Source of the DNA: CAYLPJ01 sp964385465
Lineage (GTDB): Bacteria > Planctomycetota > Phycisphaerae > SM23-33
Assembly: GCA_964385465.1 (NCBI GenBank)
Contig: CAYLPJ010000008.1
Span: 62,001-126,000, forward strand
Reading direction: 5' to 3'
DNA: 64,000 nt
In this document: in pieces, positions 42,595 to 50,463 of the stretch
Layout of the letters: each line of letters opens with the position of its first letter
How positions within the stretch are numbered: position 1 is the stretch's first letter
Notes under the pieces: model-generated
Told to the model about the DNA's origin: nothing
Database searches by the model: none
The model's input: the letters and a program-made list of their open reading frames with translations, nothing else
Translations under genes and position numbers: made by a program

Positions 42595-43761
42595 ATGAAA
42601 TGCTTTCTTCCTGAACGAGCGACGGCGCGGTTGCTCGCGGCGGTCGCCGTACCCCTTCTGCTGCTCGCCGCGCCGGCGGCGGCGCTGAAGATCGAGTTCG
42701 ACTACAGCTACGACGCGGCCGGAATGTTCGACGACCCCGCCGCCCGCGCCGCCATGGAACACGCCGGACGGGCGTACGAGATGTTCATGGACGACCTGCT
42801 GGCGATCGAGCCGTCCGGCGGCAACACCTGGCAGGCGCGGTTCTTCTCGGACGTGAACGAGCAGTATCAGTACGTCGAGGAGCTGGTGCCGAACATGGTC
42901 ATCCCGGCCGACACGCTGCGTATCTTCGCCATCGGCCAGGACCTTCACGGTGCGGGGCTGGGCATCGGCGGGCCCGGGGGGTACCAGGCCGGCGGCACGC
43001 GGGAATGGCTGGACACCGTGGACCACCGGGGGCAGACCGGGGCGGCGCAGGACCCGAACACCGACTTCGCGTCGTGGGGCGGGCAGGTGCTCTTCCAGGC
43101 CGACGCGGGGTGGCATTACGGGATCGACTCGCCCCCGCCGCCCGGCTCCGAACTCAACGACTTCCTGTCGGTGGCATGGCACGAGCTCGGGCACGCATTC
43201 GGTTTCGCGACGACCGGCTCGTGGTGGGATCGCGTCGATATCGAGAACCACGAGTTCCTCGGCGACTGGAGCCAGACGGTCCACGGCGGCCCCGTGCCGC
43301 TGGACTGGGATCCGGATTATCCCTCGGTCAACGATTCGCACTGGGACATGGATCTCGTCGGCTACATCGGCGACGGCGAGCCCCAGGAGGCGGCCATGGC
43401 GCCGTTCCTGACCGTCGGGACGCGGAAGCGGCTGACGGACATCGACATGGCCGCGCTCATGGACATCGGCTGGGAGATGCCCCTGGCCGGCGACGCCGAC
43501 CACGACGGGGACGTCGACAGCGACGACTACATCATCCTCAAGCGGTTCCTCGGCGAGGGGCGCGTCTGGGAGGAGGGGGACTTCGACTTCGACGGCGACG
43601 TCGACCGCCACGACCTGACGCTGCTGATGGAGAACTACGGGCTGTTCCTGGACTACGGCGTCCTCGACGCCCCGGCCGCCCCCGGCGCCGTGCCCGAGCC
43701 GGCCGCCGCGACACTGCTGGCGATCGGCGGGCTCGCGCTGCTCCGCCGCCGCAGAGAATAG
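42595..43761 (+). CDS. PEP-CTERM metalloprotease-like protein with dockerin-type repeats
   Basis: A 388-residue exported protein. A signal peptide (ARLLAAVAVPLLLLAAPAAA) follows the start at 42595, which has GAGGG upstream. A metzincin-like site H196-ELG-H200-AFGF is seen, but the usual third His (position 206 in HExxHxxGxxH) is Thr, so the zinc site may use another residue. Two EF-hand-like dockerin loops (DADHDGDVDSDDY, DFDFDGDVDRHDL) lie near 304-350, and a PEP-CTERM signal (VPEPAAATLL, then RRRRE) ends it. Substrate unknown. It lies between a glycosyltransferase and ybeY. Confidence 0.8.
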   Translation: MKCFLPERATARLLAAVAVPLLLLAAPAAALKIEFDYSYDAAGMFDDPAARAAMEHAGRAYEMFMDDLLAIEPSGGNTWQARFFSDVNEQYQYVEELVPNMVIPADTLRIFAIGQDLHGAGLGIGGPGGYQAGGTREWLDTVDHRGQTGAAQDPNTDFASWGGQVLFQADAGWHYGIDSPPPPGSELNDFLSVAWHELGHAFGFATTGSWWDRVDIENHEFLGDWSQTVHGGPVPLDWDPDYPSVNDSHWDMDLVGYIGDGEPQEAAMAPFLTVGTRKRLTDIDMAALMDIGWEMPLAGDADHDGDVDSDDYIILKRFLGEGRVWEEGDFDFDGDVDRHDLTLLMENYGLFLDYGVLDAPAAPGAVPEPAAATLLAIGGLALLRRRRE

Positions 43762-43826
43762 GGCCGGTTACATTTCCCCGGGCGCCGCTTTCCGGCGAGC
43801 TTGCCCGGAAAATGTAACCGTCCCTG
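43757..43826 (-). repeat. 70-bp palindromic intergenic repeat, copy 1
   Basis: Outer arms (CGGTTACATTT, 43765-43775, and AAATGTAACCG near 43810-43820) flank an inner stem of CGCCG/CGGCG. The minus-strand sequence from 43826 down aligns at roughly 80% with 45,151-45,222. It fills the gap between the PEP-CTERM metalloprotease and ybeY and may act as a terminator hairpin. Confidence 0.65.
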
Positions 43827-43862
43827 TTTCCCGCGGGTTGCCCTCGCGGTATCCTGCGGCGC

Positions 43863-44378
43863 ATGACCCCTCGCCATCGACGGCCCGTGACCGACATTTC
43901 CTCCTCCCAGCAGGCCATCCGCGTGCCCCGCAAGCGGCTGGCGGAGCTGGTGAACTTCGTGACCGTCTCGGAATCGGCGTACCTGCGGCGCGTGGACCTC
44001 GCCGTCGTGGGCGCCGAGGAGATGGCCGAGCTCAACCGCCGCTACCTCCGCCACGCCGGTGCGACGGACGTGCTGAGCTTCGACGTATCCGGCCCCGGCG
44101 AGCAGGGGCGGGTGCTCCAGGTGATCGTCTGCGGCCCGGTGGCGGTCGCCGAGGCCGAGCGCCGCGGCCTGCGGCCCCAGCACGAGTTGATGCTCTACGT
44201 CATTCACGGCCTGCTGCACCAGCTCGGCTACGACGACGCCGACCCGCAGGATGCCGAGCGGATGTCCGCCCGCCAGGTGGAGCTGCTCGGGCAGTTCCGC
44301 GAGCGCTGCCGCCGGCGGCTGCGGCGGGGCAAGGCGGGCTCGCGTCGGCCGAAAAGGAATCGCCGGGGCCATGGCTGA
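43863..44378 (+). CDS. ybeY: Endoribonuclease YbeY
   Basis: A 171-residue rRNA-maturation and quality-control RNase. The family block near residue 115 is HGLLHQLGYDD: H115 and H119 are kept, but the third zinc ligand of the usual HGxLHLxGYDH is Asp here (D125). LNRRYLRHAGATDVLSFD is the conserved central segment. A basic tail (RRLRRGKAGSRRPKRN) follows. It overlaps the methyltransferase start by 8 nt. In many bacteria ybeY lies beside phoH; phoH is 19 kb away here. Confidence 0.9.
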   Translation: MTPRHRRPVTDISSSQQAIRVPRKRLAELVNFVTVSESAYLRRVDLAVVGAEEMAELNRRYLRHAGATDVLSFDVSGPGEQGRVLQVIVCGPVAVAEAERRGLRPQHELMLYVIHGLLHQLGYDDADPQDAERMSARQVELLGQFRERCRRRLRRGKAGSRRPKRNRRGHG

Positions 44379-45279
44379 GGACTTCAAGCGCGCGATCAAC
44401 GCCCCGGCGTGGCACGCGGACCGCCCGTACGACGACAAGGAGGTGATCCGCCTGCGCCGCGCGTGCGAGTTCGTGATCGACCACCGCGACGCGCTGGCCG
44501 GCGAGGGCACGCTTGCGGGGCGGTACGGGCTGCTGGACGTCGGCTGCGGCGTCGGCCCGCTGCGGGAGTGGCTGGACGCCGAGCGGTTCCGCATCGTCGG
44601 GCTGGAGATCAGCGACGCCGCCGCCGAGGCGGCCCGGGCGAACTACGACGCCTGCGAGGTCTGCGACGTCGAGGACGACTGGCCGGTTCCGCCGGCGAGC
44701 TTCCACGGCGTCCACGCCGGGGCGGTGATGGAGCACGTGCTGGATTGGCACGCCCCGCTGAACCGTGCCAACGCCGCCCTGCGCGACGGCGGGATGCTCG
44801 TCGTCAGCGTGCCGAACCTGCGCTACTGGAAGGAGATTCGCCGGCTGATCCGGGGGCGGCACCCGCATTGGCTGGAGGACATGAAGCACGTCCACGGCTA
44901 CACGCCGGGCTTCCTGGCCGAGCTTCTTGGCGTCCACGGCTTCGAGGTGGTTCGCATGGAGGCCGACCGGGTGAACCTGCCGCTTCTCAGCCGCCGTCGC
45001 CGCCGGGGGTGCAAGCTGTTCGCGCGGTGGGGCTCGGTGCTGATCGTCGCGGCCCGGCTTGCCCGCCGCTGCCGCGTCGAGGACCACGCCCGCGCCGCCG
45101 AGTTCCCCGACCACAAGCCCGTCGCCTGCCGCGGCATCGAGGTCGAAGACCAGGGGCGGTTGGGTTTTCCGGGCAAGCCCGCCTCAAAGCGGCGGCCCGG
45201 GAGATGCAGCCGCGCTATTCCCCGGGCCGATGGAGCATCGACGCCAGCAGCGCCCGGACCGCGTAGACGCGGGTCTTGA
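44371..45279 (+). CDS. SAM-dependent methyltransferase, C-terminus supplied by a repeat
   Basis: A 302-residue class I methyltransferase. SAM motif I is LLDVGCGVGPLREWL, motif II region EDDWPVP and the AGAVMEHVLDWH segment follow, then RYWKEIRRLIRGRHPHW. It resembles the methionine-biosynthesis MetW/Methyltransf_11 type found in glycan clusters. The last 40-45 codons, from about 45,150, are not family-like: they read through the palindromic repeat at 45,151-45,222. It starts inside ybeY and overlaps the convergent glycosyltransferase by 65 nt. The acceptor is unknown. Confidence 0.75.
   Translation: MAEDFKRAINAPAWHADRPYDDKEVIRLRRACEFVIDHRDALAGEGTLAGRYGLLDVGCGVGPLREWLDAERFRIVGLEISDAAAEAARANYDACEVCDVEDDWPVPPASFHGVHAGAVMEHVLDWHAPLNRANAALRDGGMLVVSVPNLRYWKEIRRLIRGRHPHWLEDMKHVHGYTPGFLAELLGVHGFEVVRMEADRVNLPLLSRRRRRGCKLFARWGSVLIVAARLARRCRVEDHARAAEFPDHKPVACRGIEVEDQGRLGFPGKPASKRRPGRCSRAIPRADGASTPAAPGPRRRGS
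45151..45222 (+). repeat. 70-bp palindromic intergenic repeat, copy 2
   Basis: Starts CAGGGGCGGTTGGGTTTTCC and shares GGGCAAGC, CGCC and AAAGCGGCG with copy 1 on the other strand. It lies in the 3' end of the methyltransferase and reaches the end of the convergent gene. A weaker, possibly related stretch is at 55,151-55,215. Confidence 0.6.
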
Positions 45280-46123
45280 CGCTCGCGGGGTTGTAGGCGA
45301 TCGCCTTGGAGAGGTACGCCCGCGCCTCGGCGGGCTCGCCCTCGGCCAGCAGGGCGCGGGCGGCCTTGTAGTGGACGCGGGCGAGGCGCCGGCGGGCGGC
45401 GCGGCGGTCGCCGACGGCGTCGGGGTGCTCGCGATAGAACCGCTCCAGCATCCCCGCCTTGATCCTCGCACCGCGGCTTCGGTTGCGCCGGGTGAGGCTC
45501 CTCTCGCTCCACCGGCGAAGGGCCAGCGGCTCGTCGATGAGCCCGAACGCGAACTCCGTCGAGACGCGCAGCCAGAACTCGTGACCTACGCAGACCGGCA
45601 GCGACTCGTCGAACCCCCCGCACGCGTCGATCACCCGGCGGTGGAACACCGCGGCCGGGTCGTGGACGAAGATGCTCTGGAAGAGCCTCTCGCTCAGCCG
45701 GCCGGCGTGGCAGGGCTTGGAGTGGCCCTGCATCCGCGTGCCGTCTATCCGCACGGGGGCCATCGGCGTGTAGACGATGCTCAGCTCGGGGTGGGCGGCG
45801 AGGTAGTCCATGCACCGCCGGAGCTTCTCGGGCAGCCAGAGGTCGTCGGCGTCCAGCAGGGCGATCCATTCGCCGCGCATCTCGGCGACGGCCCGGTTTC
45901 TCGCGGCCGCGAGGCCCTTGTGCTCGGCGCGGATCGCCCGCATGGCGGGGACGCCGTCGGCGAGACGCTCGGCGCGGTCGGCGGTGTCGTCGGTCGAGCC
46001 GTCGTCGACGACGATCAGCTCGTAGTCGGTGTACGTCTGCTCGCGGACGGACGCGACGGCCTCGTCCAGCAGCTCGCCGGCGTTGTAGGCCGGGATGATC
46101 ACGGTGACCGTGGGGTCGCTCAT
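45215..46123 (-). CDS. Glycosyltransferase family 2
   Basis: A 302-residue GT-A enzyme: TVIIPAYNAGELLDEAV, VVDDGSTDDT and ALLDADDLWLPEKL are the nucleotide- and metal-binding segments. A TPR-like helical stretch (ALLAEGEPAEARAYLSKAIAYNPA) ends it. The start at 46123 overlaps the upstream gene's stop (ATGA). The frame is open much further upstream, but there it covers the PMT-like gene and is a shadow. Product probably a surface sugar linkage. Confidence 0.9.
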   Translation of the reverse strand: MSDPTVTVIIPAYNAGELLDEAVASVREQTYTDYELIVVDDGSTDDTADRAERLADGVPAMRAIRAEHKGLAAARNRAVAEMRGEWIALLDADDLWLPEKLRRCMDYLAAHPELSIVYTPMAPVRIDGTRMQGHSKPCHAGRLSERLFQSIFVHDPAAVFHRRVIDACGGFDESLPVCVGHEFWLRVSTEFAFGLIDEPLALRRWSERSLTRRNRSRGARIKAGMLERFYREHPDAVGDRRAARRRLARVHYKAARALLAEGEPAEARAYLSKAIAYNPASVKTRVYAVRALLASMLHRPGE

Positions 46124-47766
46124 GGTGCCTGTGTCGTCGCGGGGGCGGTTGCGGCCTGGCCGATGCGCCGATACACGGCCGTGGTCGGGCCCTTCCAGAC
46201 GCGGCGGAGGTTCGGGTCGCCTTCCAGCAGTTCGGTCAGCCGGCCGGCGAAACGCTTGTCGAGGTCGCCGCGGTCGTGGACGACCGCGAACAGCCCGGGG
46301 CGCGTGCGGAGGTCGGCGTGGACCTCCTCGGCCTGCTCGGCGGACCATGGATTGTAGGGATCGACCCGCTTGAAGGGCACCGTACGCCGGCCGCTGAGGT
46401 AGTGCAGCATGCTCACGCGGTCGGCCCGCATGGCCACCGGTTCGCCGGGGGGCACGTGCTCGCGGAGGAAGGCGGCGGTGTCTCTGAGGTCGCGGTATCG
46501 GCCGTGCTCGATGACCTCGTGGTACCGCCCCATGTGCCCGTACGCCGCGTAGTAGAACGCGTTGCGGAAGACCTTGGGCGCGTTGACGGCCAGCAGGACG
46601 GCGACGGCGACGGTGACGGCCCTGAGGGCGACGGCGTCGTCGGTCGCCCGGCCCCGCCGCCGGCGGACGTACGCGACGGCCTCGCAGACGCCCTCCAGCA
46701 GCAGGGCGACCAGCAGCGGGTGGACGGGCATGAGGTACCGAGGCCGGACCGCCCGCGCGTGGGACGCCACCGCCAGGCCGAGGACCAGCAGCAAAGCGGT
46801 GGCCGGGGCGAACCGCTGCCTCCGCCGCCAGAGCCTCACCGCGGCGGCGACCATCAGGACGATCATGCCCAGCGCGACGATCCGCATGGGCCAGCCCCCC
46901 TGGCCGAGGGTCATCTCCGCCAGGGCGCCGGGGAGGTTCCACAGCCCGCCGAGGACCTGCTTCAGCCGGTACAGCGGGCCCATCTGCGGGTTCGTGACGT
47001 ACTTGGCCACGTAGGTGTTGCCGTCCGCGGCCGCGGCGGCCGCGCGGCCGGCGGCCAGGACAAGCAGCCCGCCGGCGCCGATTCCTCCGGCCAGTGCGGC
47101 CGCGGCGGCGGCGAGGCGTTTGCCCAGCGGCGCCGCGGCGGATCGGTCCAGCGCCAGCCCGCCGGCGAGGGCGCCGAGGGCGACGATCCCGGGCGCTCGG
47201 ACAAGCACCCCCGCGGCGGAGATCGCCAGCATGGGCACGATCCAGGCGGCGCTGCCGCGTGCGCAGCGGACGCCGCAGTACGCCAGCAGCCAGAACAGCA
47301 GGGCGAACGGCGCGTCGGTGAGCACGAGGTGGGAGAAGTCGTAGTAGGCGTAGCAGCCGGCGGTGGCCAGGCAGGCGGCGAAAGCCATCCGGGCCGACAG
47401 CAGCCGCCGCAGCGTCGCCCATGCCGCCAGCAGCGAGGCGATCCCGCAGGCGGCGGCGAAGAGGTTCTTCGCCCACGTCGCACCGCCCGTGGCCGCGCCG
47501 ATCGCGCCGTACACCGCCGGCGTGCCCGGCGCCACCAGCGTGTTGGTCCGCCCGTTGAAGCGGTAGCCCTCCCCGGCCAGCAGGTTCCGCCCGAGGCCCT
47601 GGTACAGGGCGCTGTCTGGCGTGGGCCACCAGCCGTCGGTCACGCCGGCGAGGTACACCGCCGCCACGAGCCCCGCCGCCAGCAGCAGGTGCCCCCGCCG
47701 GGGCGGCAGGTCGGTGAGCCAGTCGCCCTCGGGCCCCGGCCCGGGATGGGCCGCCGGCTCAGCCAT
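46120..47766 (-). CDS. Polytopic membrane glycosyltransferase (PMT/ArnT-like, GT39 type)
   Basis: A 548-residue protein with about ten or more hydrophobic segments after a short cytosolic N-terminus. The first loop holds TPDSALYQGLGRNLLAGEGY, in which the Asp and Arg-Asn segment correspond to the conserved acidic pair of GT-C lipid-linked sugar transferases. The C-terminal soluble part (about 430-548) has SGRRTVPFKRVDP. Such enzymes move sugars from a polyprenyl carrier outside the membrane. It overlaps its neighbours by 4 nt (45215 gene) and 8 nt (47759 gene), so it is in the operon. Confidence 0.8.
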   Translation of the reverse strand: MAEPAAHPGPGPEGDWLTDLPPRRGHLLLAAGLVAAVYLAGVTDGWWPTPDSALYQGLGRNLLAGEGYRFNGRTNTLVAPGTPAVYGAIGAATGGATWAKNLFAAACGIASLLAAWATLRRLLSARMAFAACLATAGCYAYYDFSHLVLTDAPFALLFWLLAYCGVRCARGSAAWIVPMLAISAAGVLVRAPGIVALGALAGGLALDRSAAAPLGKRLAAAAAALAGGIGAGGLLVLAAGRAAAAAADGNTYVAKYVTNPQMGPLYRLKQVLGGLWNLPGALAEMTLGQGGWPMRIVALGMIVLMVAAAVRLWRRRQRFAPATALLLVLGLAVASHARAVRPRYLMPVHPLLVALLLEGVCEAVAYVRRRRGRATDDAVALRAVTVAVAVLLAVNAPKVFRNAFYYAAYGHMGRYHEVIEHGRYRDLRDTAAFLREHVPPGEPVAMRADRVSMLHYLSGRRTVPFKRVDPYNPWSAEQAEEVHADLRTRPGLFAVVHDRGDLDKRFAGRLTELLEGDPNLRRVWKGPTTAVYRRIGQAATAPATTQAP

Positions 47767-48634
47767 CGGCCGTTCCCCCGCCGGCGTCGGCCGCGGGCGG
47801 CCCCGGCCGGCATATCGCCAGCAGGTCCAGCGCGCGGTCGAGGTCGGCTTCGCGGTAGAAGCAGTCGGCCGTGGAGTAGCGGTCCATCACCGCCGCGTCG
47901 AGCTTCTCGCCCTTCGCCCGGTGGCGGAGGGCCTTGAGCCGCCGCAGCAGCGGGTGGGGAAGCATGTTCCGCAGCTTCAGCGGCAGGCCGCCGAACCGCT
48001 TGGCCGTCGCCAGCGCCCGGGCGTTCCGGGCGATCTCGGCCTCGTACAGCTCGCCGGTCGCGAACAGCCCCCGCACGCGGACGTCGGGGAAGTGCCGGCC
48101 GAGCGTCTCCGCGAGTTCGTCGGCGGTGTACTCGCGGACGTGGAAGCGGTAGAGCGGCTTCATGCCGGGCTCGAGGCGGATGGCGGCGTTGACGGTGGTG
48201 AAGGCGGCCTGCCCGCCGGGCGCGAGGCAGCGCTTGATCTCGGCGAGGTAGGTATCGACGTCGGCGATGTGCTCGATGACCTGGAGGCTGGCGGCCAGGT
48301 CGAAGGTGCCGTCCTCGAACGGCAGGGTCTTGCCGTCGACGACGCGGTACTCGATGCGCTCGTCCTCGCAGCTCCGCCGGGCCTGCTCGATGGCCGCGGG
48401 GGATACGTCCACGCCCACGGCCCGGCGTGCGTTGGCGGCCAGCAGCTTCGTTCCGTAGCCGACGTTGCAGCCGACGTCGAGGACGGCCCGGCCCCGGGCG
48501 AGCGCGGCGATCTCCTCGTAGGCCCGCAGGTGCAGGAGGTACAGCCCGTACTCTTCGAGCGTTCGGAAGCCCTCGGTGGGCACGAGCGCGTGCTCGTGTG
48601 CCTGGAGGGCGATGTTGTCGTCTTCGCGGCTCAT
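47759..48634 (-). CDS. SAM-dependent methyltransferase (class I)
   Basis: A 291-residue methyltransferase. Motif I is VLDVGCNVGYGTKLL, followed by VGVDVSPAAIEQA and the post-I FDLAASLQVIEHIADV. It looks like the UbiE/COQ5-type found in O-antigen and lipid-linked glycan gene clusters. It overlaps the PMT-like gene by 8 nt and lies 19 nt after the second methyltransferase. Acceptor unknown; a sugar or glycolipid is likely from context. Confidence 0.88.
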   Translation of the reverse strand: MSREDDNIALQAHEHALVPTEGFRTLEEYGLYLLHLRAYEEIAALARGRAVLDVGCNVGYGTKLLAANARRAVGVDVSPAAIEQARRSCEDERIEYRVVDGKTLPFEDGTFDLAASLQVIEHIADVDTYLAEIKRCLAPGGQAAFTTVNAAIRLEPGMKPLYRFHVREYTADELAETLGRHFPDVRVRGLFATGELYEAEIARNARALATAKRFGGLPLKLRNMLPHPLLRRLKALRHRAKGEKLDAAVMDRYSTADCFYREADLDRALDLLAICRPGPPAADAGGGTADG

Positions 48635-48653
48635 GCGGGCTCGCCGGCGGCGG

Positions 48654-49448
48654 TCAGTCGGTCCTTCGGCAGATCATCAGCTCGGTGGAGGGGCTCTCGC
48701 TCTTGCAGGCGACCAGGGCGGCCTCGAGGGGGTAGAGCGCCGCCCCCCAGAGCAAGCCGGTCGGCTCGGTCAGGCAGGCCCCGCGCCACATCAGCCGCCA
48801 GAGGCGCTTGAGCCAGGCGTGCGAGCAGTCGCCGGGGTAGTTCATCAGCACCGAGAACGGGCGCCGCTCGACGACCTCCAGGGCGTTGTCGGCCAGGACG
48901 CGCTCGACGTCGGCCAGCGGGCGGGTGACCATGGTTTCGGCCCGCTCGACGGGCCCGTGGACGAACAGGTCGCACATCACCAGCCGCCCGCCTGGGCGCA
49001 GCGCGTCGTGGATGTTGGCGACCGCCCGCTCGTAGAGGGCGTCGTCGACGATGTGGAACAGCACGTCCATCGCCGAGACGACGTCGAACCGCCGCCCGTC
49101 CAGCGGCGCCAGGTCCCCGCCGATGTCGAGCTGCACGATCTCGCGGTCGCCGAAGCGCCGGCGCAGGTCCTCGACGGCCGTGGCCGTCAGGTCGCTGCCG
49201 ACGACCTCGCCGACGCCCAGCTCGGCCCAGGCGTCCACCCAGAAGCCCGTCCCCGAGCCGACGTCGAGGACGTCCAGCCTGCCGAGGTCCGGGGCCAGCG
49301 TGCGCATGCGGCGGAGGAAGACGCGCCGCCGCAGGCGGTACAGCCAGCGGTTGTAGCACGCGCCGAAGCTGGAGTAGCCCACGCCGACGAGCCCGGGGTG
49401 CTCGCGGAGCCTGCTCTCCCAGTAGTCTTTGGGCTTGAAGTCACTCAT
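48654..49448 (-). CDS. SAM-dependent methyltransferase (class I)
   Basis: A 264-residue methyltransferase with motif I VLDVGSGTGFWVDAW, motif II-like GSDLTATAVEDL and DVLFHIVDD. N-terminal MSDFKPKDYWESRLREHP resembles class I methyltransferases of the TylF/NNMT-like and Methyltransf_25 groups. The start at 49448 is inside the 3' end of the neighbouring gene by 8 nt. It is second in a run of three methyltransferases in this locus, suggesting a heavily modified glycan. Confidence 0.88.
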   Translation of the reverse strand: MSDFKPKDYWESRLREHPGLVGVGYSSFGACYNRWLYRLRRRVFLRRMRTLAPDLGRLDVLDVGSGTGFWVDAWAELGVGEVVGSDLTATAVEDLRRRFGDREIVQLDIGGDLAPLDGRRFDVVSAMDVLFHIVDDALYERAVANIHDALRPGGRLVMCDLFVHGPVERAETMVTRPLADVERVLADNALEVVERRPFSVLMNYPGDCSHAWLKRLWRLMWRGACLTEPTGLLWGAALYPLEAALVACKSESPSTELMICRRTD

Positions 49449-50463
49449 CTCGGGTCGGGTCCGTCGGCGCGCCCGCGGCGGTGTCCGCGGCGGTGTCCGG
49501 GGCGTCCGGCCGGGCGTCGGGGTCCTTGCCGGCCTGAACATCCTCCGGGACCTTGTACCACAGCCAGACCGCGCACGGTAGACCGAAGGTGAACGCCCAG
49601 CCGAGGCAGACGGCGGCGTCGATCATGGCCGCCAGGAGCCCGACCTCCGGGGGCACGCCGAGGACCATGGCCCCGCCGGCCAGCAGCAGCTCGCGCAGCC
49701 CCAGCGCTCCGGGCGTCAGCACGATCAGCGAGGCGACGTTGCTCAGCACGCCGAGGATCACGAAGCCCTCCACGCGGACGGGCACGCCCATGCTGTGATA
49801 GATCGTCCCCAGGCGGATCGACGCCAGGGCGATGTGGACGACCAGCAGCGTCATGAACACCGCCACGGCGGCCGGGCGGCGGGTGAGCTCCTTTCGCCCG
49901 GTGAGGAAGCTGCGGACGATCCGCCGGAGGCGGCCCTCGCCGGAGGGGGCGGGGATGGGCAGGACGATCGCCGCGGCGGCGGCGGCGGTCATGATCGCGA
50001 ACGTCGGCAGCAGCACGGGCACGGTGGTACGGGTCTGGGCGGGCATGACGGCCAGGACGATCAGCCCCAGCACCCCGCAGACGAGGACCATCAGGCACAT
50101 GCGGAAGACGAACAGGGCCCCGAAGCGGCTGTAGGCGACCCCCGCACGGCGCTTGAGGTACGCCGCCCGGGAGACCGTCCCGGCCCACATCGGAAGGTAG
50201 TTCAGCAGGCCGGTGGCGTTCTGGAGGATCAGCAGGTCGCCGAAGCGCATCCGCGCCGAGAGGGTCTTGAGCATCTGGCGCTGGTTCTCGGCCGCCTGCA
50301 TCTGATCGGCCAGCGTGACGGCGAGGATGACGGCGAGGTGGGGCAGGTCGAGCTTGAGCAGCCCGCCGAGGCGGTCCCAGTGGGCGGCGAGGTACCAGAT
50401 CAGCCCGGCGAGGATGGGCACCGCGAGCAGGTGCTTGAGGCGCCATCTGCGTACGAAGCCCAT
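49441..50463 (-). CDS. LPG synthase-type membrane protein (UPF0104/flippase-like)
   Basis: A 340-residue polytopic protein with about eight hydrophobic segments. The family signatures are seen in ATGLLNYLPMWAGTVSRAAYL, LGLRELLLAGGAMVLG, and others. Relatives include the membrane part of MprF lysyl-PG synthase and lipid-linked glycan transporters or glycosyltransferase helpers. The 3' tail (from about KDPDARPDAPDTAADTAA) is non-conserved. The ATG shares one base with the stop of the next gene (TGATG). A role in translocating a lipid-linked intermediate is an inference. Confidence 0.8.
   Translation of the reverse strand: MGFVRRWRLKHLLAVPILAGLIWYLAAHWDRLGGLLKLDLPHLAVILAVTLADQMQAAENQRQMLKTLSARMRFGDLLILQNATGLLNYLPMWAGTVSRAAYLKRRAGVAYSRFGALFVFRMCLMVLVCGVLGLIVLAVMPAQTRTTVPVLLPTFAIMTAAAAAAIVLPIPAPSGEGRLRRIVRSFLTGRKELTRRPAAVAVFMTLLVVHIALASIRLGTIYHSMGVPVRVEGFVILGVLSNVASLIVLTPGALGLRELLLAGGAMVLGVPPEVGLLAAMIDAAVCLGWAFTFGLPCAVWLWYKVPEDVQAGKDPDARPDAPDTAADTAAGAPTDPTRDE

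Noticed and set aside
45215..47629. 804-codon version of the 45215 glycosyltransferase
   Set aside because: The upstream part lies over the membrane transferase in another frame; the conserved protein begins at 46123.
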